Assembly: GCF_029633865.1 (NCBI RefSeq)
Contig: NC_079223.1
Coordinates: 37,259,706-37,323,705, forward strand
DNA from: Lampris incognitus
Taxonomy: Eukaryota > Chordata > Actinopteri > Lampriformes > Lampridae
Reading direction: 5' to 3'
Length of the DNA stretch: 64,000 bases
Part shown: positions 47,701-59,700 of the stretch, piece by piece
Layout: each line of letters begins with the position of its first letter
How positions within the stretch are numbered: the stretch's first letter is position 1
The notes under the pieces: generated by a model
Databases searched by the model: none
Told to the model about the DNA's origin: nothing
What the model saw: the letters and a program-made list of their open reading frames with translations, nothing else
Made by a program: the position numbers and the translations under genes

Positions 47701-50700
47701 ATCGGCACTAAGTTTGAGTTTATGAACAACTAAAAGTTATACCATAGCACCAAAACACATACGTTCAACGTAGACTTTTAAGTTATATCTTGAAACTTAC
47801 ACGTGCCACATCTGACGTAAAAAAAAAAAAAACTGTTAATATTGCTTATGGTTTGAGCGAGTGGAAAACCTGCTGCAAAATGAAGAAGGACATGGTTTGA
47901 ATAGGCAATGAGATCTTTGCGACAGATTAAATCTGCTGGACGTGTACATTGATTTATATTCACGTTTCACAGATTTCAGTTCACAGAAATTCTGCGAATA
48001 ATGGACCTCCATTCCGTTGACTTAAAGCACAACATAGACAGGAACGGAAATAATAAATACACACAAGAAATGAACATGTTAATGATCTTTGGTCCAGTCG
48101 AACGACGAAGCCCTACATCAGCCTCACTGTACACTCACTCCCTGGATCAAGAGTTTGAACTGAAAACGCAATATCTACAGGCAGCCTACTTCCCCAAAGA
48201 ACACACCTGAGAAAACATCGCGTGTGGAATGTATGCCACTCAGATGAAGCTCTTTCATATATTCCCTACACCATCCACGATTTAATTTTTCATCTCCCTT
48301 GTATTCTGATAAATCTTTTCATTGTTCTGCTGTTCGCCATGTTCCTCCCTGTCTTTATAGAATTTGTTGTTGAATACAGTAGAATGTTAATTTCCCATCT
48401 TGATTTTTTTTAATCTTCATTATTTTATTTTGTTGGGATGAAATGTTTCCAGTTCATCTTCACTAAAATATAGTCAATAATCTTTCATGACTTTATTTAT
48501 TTATTTGGGCAGTATGGTTGCCCAGTGGTTAGCGCTGTCGCCTCACAACAAGAATGTCCTGGGTTTGAACCCCGGGGTTGTCCAACCAGGTCGTCCTTTG
48601 TGTGCAGTTTGTATGTTTTCCCCGTGTCTGCGGTGAGTTTTCTGCGGGTGCTCCGGTTTCCCCCACCATCAAAAGAAACGTGTATGTTAGGGTTTATACT
48701 CCTGTCTGTGCCCCTGACCAAGGCAATGGGAAAAGAACTGGAGTTGGTCCCCGGCGCAGCATGAAAGTGGCAGCCTACTGCTCCTAGCTACACAGATCAC
48801 AGCTAGGATGGGTTAATTTGCAGTAAATTAATTTCCCAAGGGGATTAATAAAGGAAACTGAATTAATTTAATTGAATTTACGACTCTGCTTTCATGTTTT
48901 ATTGCCTTAAAAATGTGCATTATTTTGAGTTTAAATGGTGGCAGTCATTGTCAAACTGTAAAACAATAAGGCTTTGTGATGATAACAGCAACCGAGAAAA
49001 ACTCGCAGCCTGAAGACTATGTAATATGCACACTTCAGTATGTTTATTTATCGCAAGTCATGTTGTTATCTCAATATTGAACAATGTTATTGCACAGTGC
49101 AGATTTTCCTCATATCATGCTGACCTAGTTCTCATTCAGATCTTTCTGAACAGCTTTCGCAGTTGCATTGATGATGAATTGGTATTTATTCTACAATCCA
49201 AATCAGGGCTTGGCGGCAGGAGGAGCACACAAGGACAGGAGGGTCAAGCGCGCTTGGAGTTCCCAGATGTGGCATGTCGGCCAGCTGAACTAGACTGCCT
49301 TGTTCTTGTTTTTACAGCCAATTATTGTGAACATTATCAAAGGGGTAAACACTCACTTTTTAGCCTGCTGTCATCCACTCAAATTTTGAAAGTGTGGAGA
49401 AAAAGAATGAAGAGCAGGAGAAGAATAAGAATAAGGGAAGGAGGTTACAGTACTGTGACAAAGTGCCACGCCCCAGCTCCTCAAAAGCCTACCTTCAAAT
49501 TAGTTGGCTAATGCTAGAAAATCACATTTTTATTTTGTTCATATTTTATTGGTCACAATTGACGCTACATGTTTTGGCAGTGCAGTATTAGGTATCGCTG
49601 TCTTTGATATCCTCATATGATGTCGGCAAAAGCAGGGGGGGGGGGTCATAATGATTTTTTTTATCCTATCAGAACTGTGTAATATGGTTTGATATGCCAG
49701 AAATGAGAGACTGCAATGTGGTCAGAAAATAAGAGCTTGTTATTGATCACAACCCGAATGTCCCTTGCAGATCTGGAGGGCATGGTTGTCAATGTTCTGT
49801 GCCTGATCAATATGTGCCTGGGAATAGAGGATTTGAAAGGGATGACCAGCAGCATAGTTTTGGTCAAGCTGAGCTAGAGGTGCTGTGCCTTTATCTAAGG
49901 AGATTTGCAGCAAGACAAGCAGCAACCTGCACAGACACCTTAGTATCTTCCAACAGAAAAGAAAGCCAAAGTTGGGTGTAACAATTGTATGAGAAACTGT
50001 CTGCCATGATGACTAGGTCAAGTGAAATGGCACAATGTAAAAAGGAGTGGGCCGAGCACTGAGCCTTGAGGCATTGTAACCCATCATGTTAAAACTGGTA
50101 CAATTGCTCCTTCTCACCCCCTTTGTTCTACCGCTGTAAAACTACTGTCTTTGCCCTCTTCAAAAGGCCCAAGGCTCCAGACTTTGTCTCACCTGGCCCC
50201 AGAATTGTTGCATTAACTCCTGTCTTCCTTCAGAATTAGAGACTTGCTTCATTCAAGAGAGGCCTAAAAAAATGTTCTTTTCCAGCCCTACATTAACCCA
50301 TAGATGGTCTCAATGCATGACGGTTATTCTGATTTACGGCTTTGTCCAGCTCAGTTGTAATTTGAATCCTCCACTACTATTATTTCTGACACTGCTGGTG
50401 ATGTACCTATTGTGTACTTACACTATTTGTGCTTTACATGACATGTACTCTGACTATTTAGTGCACTGAGATGCCTTTAGGCTGACACATAAATATATCT
50501 TCTAGTTGCTGACTCTTGCTAGGCGTTTTGGACAAAAACATGCTAAATGAGAAAATGTAAATACTATATCAACATATTATTATATCTCAATATCTGTTAG
50601 AAACAATTTTTCAAAAGGTTGATTTATTAAGTGACACTTGAAATTTGTGACAAGCTTTGCTTGAGAGAAATGAAAGCAATGTTGACATTGGCAAGTGACA

Positions 50701-53700
50701 TCTAGCATTAATGCTTTGGCAAGGTTCCTGCCATCTCCATGGGAACAGGAAGCTATCCAATGCCACTGGAAATTTAATAAATCCGTGTGACAATAAATGA
50801 CTGTGCCTATAACAAATTTCTTGAGGTACTCAAGAAATGAAAATATTTTTTTCCCATCAAAAATGTGCCATTTCTGTCATGTAACAGCTGTCCATTGTAT
50901 TAAGTGACCAAGCATGAATTAATACAAAGTGAAATTACATATTTCATGAATGCCAGTATGCCATTATAATAAATATTAACTGGGGCAATGTCTATCATTA
51001 TATCACTATATATTTTGTGTTGCAGTTAGAGCTGCGCAATGTGTCGATATCATATCGATATTGTGATATGAGAGTAGATATCATCTTGAAATCATCTTGA
51101 ATTTTGGTTATTGTATTATTGTACCTGCATGCAAACTTGTCACCTTTTGGCGAAATTCACTGTTTTAAATCCAAACTGGGTCACCTACGTGATTCGTGCA
51201 GATCCGATGAGAAGTAATTGTGTGTGTGTGTGTGTGTGGGGGGGGGGGGGGGTCGAGAGCCAGTCTACTCAAAGCGACTTCCGTAGAAGATCAATGAGCG
51301 CGAACGTCTGTTTCCGTGGATGTGCATTTGAAATGGTGTGCATCGACTGTCAACAAAAGGCTGCAGCCAATCAATTTGCTAGTCACAGTACAGTGCAAGC
51401 CCAAACCATCGGTCTGTGACCTGCTGTGTGGAAAAACCCAAAATGAAGTTGCCACAGTGGCACGTGCCAGCCATGAAACTACAGAGAAGGCGAAGACTGA
51501 AAATCAAAAAATACCTGCCAGTCAGAAAGCCTGAAGTAAGAGATCAAATTGGAGGAAACAAGAATTGTTAGCAAGCTAGCTAACATCGTTAAGGGAGGAT
51601 GTAACTGCCCGATCCATACCGGAAACCCGGTTTGTTCAATGCATGTGCCATGTTGGGCCAGTTAGAGCAGTTTCAGTGGAGTAATAATAATAATCATAAT
51701 AATAATGGATTACATTGATATAGTATTTTATCTAGACACCCAAAACACTTAACATTGAAGGGTGGAAACTCACCTCAACCACCACCAATGTGTAAGCATC
51801 TACCTGGGTGCTGCAGAGTGACAGGCCCTGAAAACCGATTGAAAGGGTTCCTATAGATAGTTTTCTTCTATTTGGGTCGAACGTTGTTGATACACAACTC
51901 TCTCCAGTACTTTAGAAAAGAATGGAAGATTAGAGACTGATCAATAGTTATGAAGAGACCCCGAATTGAGGTGCAGTTTCTCAAGTAGAGGTTTGACCAC
52001 AGCTGTCTTAAAACTGCTGGGAACAATGCCAGTAATACATGATAATCTAACAATGTCTAGCATTGTAGGTCCCAGAATAGCCCAGAGGTCTTTAAAGTTT
52101 TACTGGTTAAGGGTCAAGTAGGGAAGTGGTTGGTTTAGAACCTAACACAAGCTTTGCCTCAAGTGAAGAAGTTCAAGTATCTCGGGGTCTTGTTCACGAG
52201 TGAGGGTAGTATGGGGCGGGAGATTGACAGGTGAATTGGTGCAGCATCAGCAGTAATACGGACATTGTACCAGACCGTTGTGGTGAAGAGGGAGCTGAGC
52301 CGGAAGGCAAAGCTCTCAATTTACCAGTCAATCTTCGTTCCAACCCTCACCTATGGTCATGAGCTTTGGGTAGTGACCAAAAGGGTGAGATTGCGGATAC
52401 AAGCGAGATTACGGATACAAGCGGCTGAAATGAGTTTCCTCTGTAAGGTGTCGGTGCTCAGTCTTAGAGATAGGTTGAGGAGCTCAGACATCCGGAAGGA
52501 GCTCGGAGTAGAGCCGCTGCTCCTTTGCATCCAGGGCGCCTTCCTTTGGAGGTTTTCCGGGCACGTCCAACTGGGAGAAGACCCCAGGGTAGACCCAGAA
52601 CTCGCTGGATGAGCCAACATGTCCAATCTGGCCTGGGAACACCTTGGGATCCCCCAGGAGGAGCTGGAGGGCGTTGCTGGGGAGAAGGATTTCTGGAATG
52701 CCCTACTTAAGCTTGCTGCCACCATGACCTAACCCCGGTGAAGCAGCTGATGATGAGATGAGATCTCATCAAACTTATTGCTGAAAAATTCTAGGAACTC
52801 ATGGGCCATGAATGGTGAGCCGTTACTAGAGGCTGCTTTTTAGTAGATTTAGCTGCAGTGTCAAAGAGAAATCTAGGAATATGTTTATTAATATTGTTTA
52901 AGCGAGAGATATGCTGCGTTTGAGGTCAAAGATGCAAACTGCACAGAGTGCATGATGCTCTCTTTCTCCTCTGTCCCACTACCGTTCTCTTTCCTCTTCC
53001 TTTCATCTCACTGTTTTTGTCTGTCTGTCTGTCTGTCCCTTTTTACTGTTCTTTTTCATCTTACTACCTGTCTTTTCCTAGCTTTCAATTCCCCCCGAGT
53101 CGTTGTCGTTCCTTTCCTTTTGTTTAATCTCTTTCTCTCTCGCTCACTCATTCAGCCAATAAGACAGCACATATACATACATGCATGGCTGACCAGCAGG
53201 GTGGTGCAATAGGACCATTCGTCAACTGGTGATTTTTTTTAAATATTATTTATTTATTTTTGCTTCCAATAGGATTGATAGAGCATCACATGATTAAAAA
53301 AAAAAGCACAGACTTGTACATATAAATTCATTAGTAGCACACTCCAACTCACACACGCTGTAAAAGCCCTCACCTCCTTCAGTTCCCAGTCTTTAAGTTT
53401 CTCCCTACTTTGCCAATCCCATCCCGGGTAAGTGGATTTCCTGGGCATTTGTGAGTGCTTTAGTAACCTGGCCTAATGAGACAGCATTATCTACACACCA
53501 CCTGTCTTCCTGCCAGACACACATGGGCTCTGTGTGTGTTTGTGTGTGCACAGCTGTTTGTGTGTGTGTGCCTTTGTGTGGCTATGTGTTTCGTGTGTGA
53601 ATGAATTTGTGTGTGTGTGTGCTCGGATTAACAGCCTCATGCAGACGCTACTTAGGATGATAAAATCCACTTTATGTTGCCTGTAGTCAGCTTCCCTGTC

Positions 53701-56700
53701 ATTGTGATCAGGGAAGTGGCGTCCAGGTGCCACCCAGGCCCAAGAGCGTGAAGGTTTTCACTCTAACCAAACCCCGGCTTTGCTGATTTCACTAATTAAC
53801 ATACTTCAACTCGAGAGGAGGTGATTTAGTCAATGAATATGGCTGGTGTAGTGTGTGATTGAAATTAATTTTTCATAAACAGGTCACTCAATGGCTAGTT
53901 TTCCATCCGAATGTTGATGAAGCGTCCGTACTCTGTAATATCATAGGGCACAGTTGTATCTTCAGCTGTTCACATCCAAAAGCACTCTTTCCTTTCCCCG
54001 AAACTCTGTGGCTATGAAAGCGATGGTTGGAGTTCATCCACATTAGAATTGTCAATCAAATTGGCTGCCCACCCCTTATTAAATCCCTCCCCAAGGGTCT
54101 GTTTCTTTCAGAAATGCATCCTAAATACTGTTTCATGTGGTCTACATCAACATTTCCACAACAGTTGAATTTAAATACTTTTTTGCAAAATTTAGGAAGT
54201 GTAAGAAACGTAAAAATATTGATAGTAGGGCCTCCCAATGAAATATAAATGTCCATAGTATGAGTTATCAGTCTTGTCTTGTCATCATGTTTACATAGTA
54301 ATAATTTCAAGACGGGGATGGGTAAGTTAAAATGTTCTTTTTTTCCAATTTGCCAACTTTCCCAGTGAGATCTTTTGATAATGGCGATATTTATATCGAT
54401 GAAGAATCTTAAATAAATTGCTGCAGTGGAGCAACAGGATACAGACTAGACTGGTTTAATACAGTACAGGGCTGGGTCAGCCCCATCCGCCACCCCCATC
54501 CCCCTCTCTCATACATAAATACACCATCTTTTTCTATTATTCTCCCACACACAACACGTTCCCTCATTTGGTCTGCATCACAGAGGAGGCTGCTTTGAAC
54601 GAGCTTTGAAGTAATTGGGGCCAGCAAAGATAAGAGTCTTATTTCACAGCTGAAGTTGGAGGGAGGGAGGAGGGGGTGTTTACCCGGCTAAGACTGATGC
54701 CTTCTATGTAAGTGCTGTGAAGAGACAGCCCAGCTACTAGCCATATGACTTGTGGCTCCGCCTAGTCAACTTCTCTCACAAACTCCCACAAGAGGTAAAG
54801 CCAACTAACTGAGTCAGCGGTGAGACAAAAAGCACTGTTGTGAAAAATGTAAAACTCTTGTAAGTTTTCATACAGCTACAGCTGGTTTTGTGTTTGAATT
54901 GAAATTCACAAGACATCATTTGACACGAGCGCTAAATTTTGTGTTCATGTCACTGTGTCCTGTATAGAGGAGGTGGAGTCGCGCCTCAGTCTCGTCAGAT
55001 CTGACGATGAAGCAGCAGTAATTGGCAGCGCTGTCTTCGGGAGGGGGGCGGAGTCGGCGTGTGTTCGTCACGTGGATGCGTCTCTGTGTGTGTCGGAAAA
55101 GGCAGTGGGTCGGCCTGCAGGCGACTCCTTCGAGACTGCTGGCCGGAGAGACGCCGTTGGCGAACGCATGCAGAACGAGGGTGGGTGTTAGAGCTAAAAT
55201 AGGGATCGATTGGCCACCAAATTGGGAGAAAAAGGGAAAAATCAGAAACAAATGTATAAATAAAAAAAAGATCAAGTCAGCTGATCATAAAGAGCCGGTG
55301 AACTGAGATCACGTTTATACACAGCCCTTTGATCCAGATCATGGGGCCGTGCTCTGGATCCACCCGCTTACTCTGCTCCTCTCCCAAACTACCATTTGTG
55401 TCCTACCTGGGGAGTAGCTTGGAGGAGATGCATGGCATTGTGAGAGGGGCAGAGAGGAGGAAAGGAGTTAGTGTGGAAACTATGGATACAGCTAGATGTG
55501 CTACTCTGTCATCAAAAATAGACCTTAGCTGTTGATTAAAGATGAACTGCAGAGGTTTTGGCCACAACTCAGTTGAAAACCTGCCCCTGATGTTGAGTGT
55601 AGAAAAGTCACAGAGAAAAAGGAGGACACCGACACATGTAGTTTTATAAATCTGACTATTTTTGAACACAGGTTTGTTGTTTTTTGTGTAACCAATTTTT
55701 TAGTATAGATTATATTCAAAGTTTTAGATATGAGGCTTGTGGAATGCCTACAGCTTAGTCTTTCAGTCAAATGAAGGGATGGGCGCTTCCTCTCCATGCC
55801 ACTGCACTGAAATCCTGATAAATATTTGAGCCGTGTATTGCAAACATTTCATCCTTCTAAATATTAGAAATTAAGATTTTCTGAACATCTTTGATGGTAA
55901 TAACGTCTGCCAATGAAGTCAGTGGGGTCTAACAGCATACTCTACATCAGCACGAGTGTTTGTTTACATGGGACACTATGCAGTTCAGCAGTTAGTGGCC
56001 CAGTCATAACTTTGACTGACCCCCAAGCCCACTTCACAGTTCAATATTTATTAGTTTCTGTATTACATTTTTTTCATCAGGGATGTCATTATTTTGTGTA
56101 ATCGTAATGAATCAAAAGATAAACCTCATAGCAAATAACTTGCAAAAATAAACATGGCTCATAATGGATGAGCCGTTTTCTTCCATCTACGTTGGTAAAT
56201 TTCTCTTGGGTCATTTGCAACAGATTTACCCCTTGTGGTACTGCTTGTGTGAGATTGTAGTAATAAAATAAGACCCTCCCACATAACATCATCCCTCATA
56301 CCACTATGTCCGATAAGCAATCGATAACACTGAAACAGAACATTATATGTTATTGCCTGCAATCCTGACAACTAGGTGATTTAACTTGTAGCCTAATACT
56401 ACTACTACTACTACTTTCAGCTGCTCCCATTAGGGGTCGCCACAGCGGATCACCCGTTTCCATTTCTTCCTGTCCTCTGATCCTCCTCTGTCACACCAGC
56501 CACCTGCATGTCCTCCCTCACCACATCCATAAACCTCCTCTTTGGCCTTCCTAGGGCTCACTATATAATGACACATTAAAAGCCTATCCTTATTGCTGAA
56601 TCAATAAATGTTATTGTGTCATTAATTGTCAGTGCTTTAACCAAGTTTTTAATGATCACAACCAAACATACTTCCTGGGAAGGATACCACATGAAGGGCG

Positions 56701-59700
56701 CCTCAGGAGCAGTTTGAAGCAACTTGTCTCGTCTCCTGCAGTATTTGGGTATTGGGACAGCAGGCAACTTGGTGGCACAAACATTGATTTCTGCATCACA
56801 GAAGAGAGGAGGTGGTAGTGGATGGGCCATAGCCATCCCTCACAACCATCCAATTGCCTTTGCAAATTAGCCATGTTTATAACCAAATCCTACGCAAATT
56901 TTTAAAATTATGATAAAATTCTGCTTTTCTCGGTCAACATGGTTAACGGCTGGAAAGTTGGTCTAGCTTGATCAGAGAAGCAATGAACTTCAAGTGCCTT
57001 GTTGACTGAGTCAGTCTAAGTGTGTGTGAACGGTAAGAGTGATCATTTTGGAAAGAGGAGCTAGAAGAGTAAAAAAAAAAACTTAATTCTTCATTTCACT
57101 TATGTCTGCTTTGTCAAATTATGAGAAGAAACCAGTGGAAACTTAGGTACTGCCATTGCCTAGATGTACTATTTTGTATTCAAACTGATGCAGGAAAAAA
57201 TTGGGCAGCCATCCATGCTGCCAGAAATCATGTATAGCTTTGTATTTGCATAAGAATAGATGGGAAGAAACAAGAAGCCAGATTTTTAAAATGGCCACCT
57301 GTGGTTATGATGTGCTTGTTGTTTCATACATGAGCCCTAAAGTGGTTTGGGAAAATTAAGTATCCTCTGAGACAAGGAGAGAGACACATGAAATCTGAGA
57401 TCTCACCCTCTTTGACAAAAGTCGCATCTCTCCCAACTCACATCTCCATCTACTCTACCCTCTTCTGTCAAAACACATCCCTCTTTTACCTACCTTCTTG
57501 TGTATAGAGGAAAAGGAATGAAAAATTGTCTATGTATTTGTGCAAATGACTGATCACACTGACACAACAGTCAACTCTGAGTAAAAAAAAAATTATTCAT
57601 TGTTGATATTACTTTTTTAATTGAAGCCTAGAAAGCTTGCCATAGTAACTTAACTAGCATGAACTATTTGGCTGCCAGCAACAATGACTGAATATACAGC
57701 GATCAGCCAAAACATTAAAACTACCTGCCTAATATTGTGTAGGTCCCCCTCATGCCCCCTAAACAGCTCTAATCCATTGAGGCATGGACTCCACAAGACC
57801 TCTGAAAGTGTCATCTGGTATCTGGCACCAAGACGCTAGCGGCAGATCCTTTAAATTCTGTAAGTTGCAAAGTGGGGTCTCTATGGATTGGACTTGTTTT
57901 TCCAGCAAATCCCACAGATGCTTTATCGGATTGAGATCTGGGGAATTTGGAGGCCAAAGCAACACCTTGAACTCTTTGTCATGCGCCTCCTCGAACCATT
58001 CCTGAGCAATGTGTGCAGTGTGGCAGGGCGAATTATTCTGCTGAAAGAGGCCACTGCCATCAGGGAATACCGTTGCCCTGAAGGGGTGTACTAGGTCTGC
58101 GATGATGTTTAGGTCAGTGTTACGTGTCAAAGTAACATTCGCATGAATGCCAGGACCCAAGGTTTCCCAGCAGAACATTGCCCAGAGCATCACACTGCCT
58201 CCTCCGGCTTGCCTTCTTCCCATAGTACATCCTGGTGCCATCTCTTCCCCAGGTAAACAACGCACCCACACCCAGCTGTCCTCATGATGTAAAAGAAAAC
58301 GTGATTCATCAGACCAGGCCATCTTCTTCCATTGCTTCATGGTCCAGTTGTGATGCTCACGTGCCCATTGTAGGTGCTTTTGATGGTGGGCAGGGGTCAT
58401 CATGGGCACTCTGACTGGTCTGCGGCTGTGCAGCTCCATACACAGCAAGCTATGCATTGTGTGTTCTGACATCTGTCTACAGCAGTTTGAGCTACAATAC
58501 CTCTTCTGTGGGATCGGACCAGACGACCTTGTCAGAGTTGTTCAGATCCTTACGCTTACCCATTTTTCCTGCTTCCAATACATGAACTTCAAAAACTGAC
58601 TGTTCACTTGCTGTCAAATATATCCCACCCCTTGACAAGTGCCGTTGTAACAAGATAATCAATGTTATTCACTTACTTGCCAGTGGTTTTAATGTTTTGG
58701 CTGATCAATGTATAGCAAAACACTAACTATCTCTAAGTCAGACAGGCATGCTAGACTGAACAGGGTCTGTTTTGGGTTACATTTTAACCTGTTAAAGGAT
58801 ACATGAGTTACACTTATCCTGTAAATGTAGTTTGTTCCTGAAATGCTGTTTTACCAGTTATGTCTGAAGTGTTGCAGAAGTACACCTGCAAACTCTGCCT
58901 AGCAACAGCCCAGCCAATCGAGTTGCAACCACAGGTGTCACGTACCAGATGGTAGATAAATAGAAGGTAGAGAAAGTGGAACTTGATGCTATTGATCAGT
59001 TCTGCTATGATCAACTATTGACTTTGTGTGGTTGTCAGTGTCTGTGTTTGCTTAAACGCAGGCGTTAAATCATCGGTTTATACCTTTTTCTCGATACATG
59101 CATGTGTAAGAGACACTCCAATGTTTTTCAAGAGTCTTCAGGTTGCGTATCATATTACTCTCAGTTAAGAACATAGGAGACAGCAGAGCTCAGTGACATG
59201 ATTAATTCACATTCACGGTACTCCAATTACACAATACCAGTTAGTCAAATATGTGGCAAGATTTTCCAAGTACTTCGTTCATAGATTGCCCTTGAATGTC
59301 ATATGTTTTTTGTGACTTTTGGTCTTTTGTTAATTTTTTATTCATATTGAGCAAAAACTTGACTGTTTTCTGTGATTTAGACAAAGGTGGTGATGCAGCT
59401 ATCTGCACTGACGTTTTTTATTTTTATTGGTGTCCAGTACTTTGTACAAAAGAGGAAGAGATACAGCAAGAATGATAAGTGATAGCTAGCTTACTGGTTA
59501 CTGGGAGAGTTGATATTGTGAGCAGCTGTAATTCTGATCAAGGCCCTGCAAACTTTGCTTTAAGGTAATTGGCATTGAGGGTGGAACACACTGGATGATT
59601 CATGATATTTTTTTTCCTATGATGCACTATTTTTATTTGAAAACTTTTTGCATCTTATTTTAGAAATAAAAACTCAACGTAAAACCAAGTAAGTGTAATC

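Noticed and set aside
49026-49511. 161-codon open frame in desi2 intron 1
   Set aside because: No domain, no compositional sign of coding and no splice partners.
54056-54310. 84-codon minus-strand frame, first suspected to be a Tx1-type LINE
   Set aside because: No diagnostic motif could be matched by eye, so no family is assigned.
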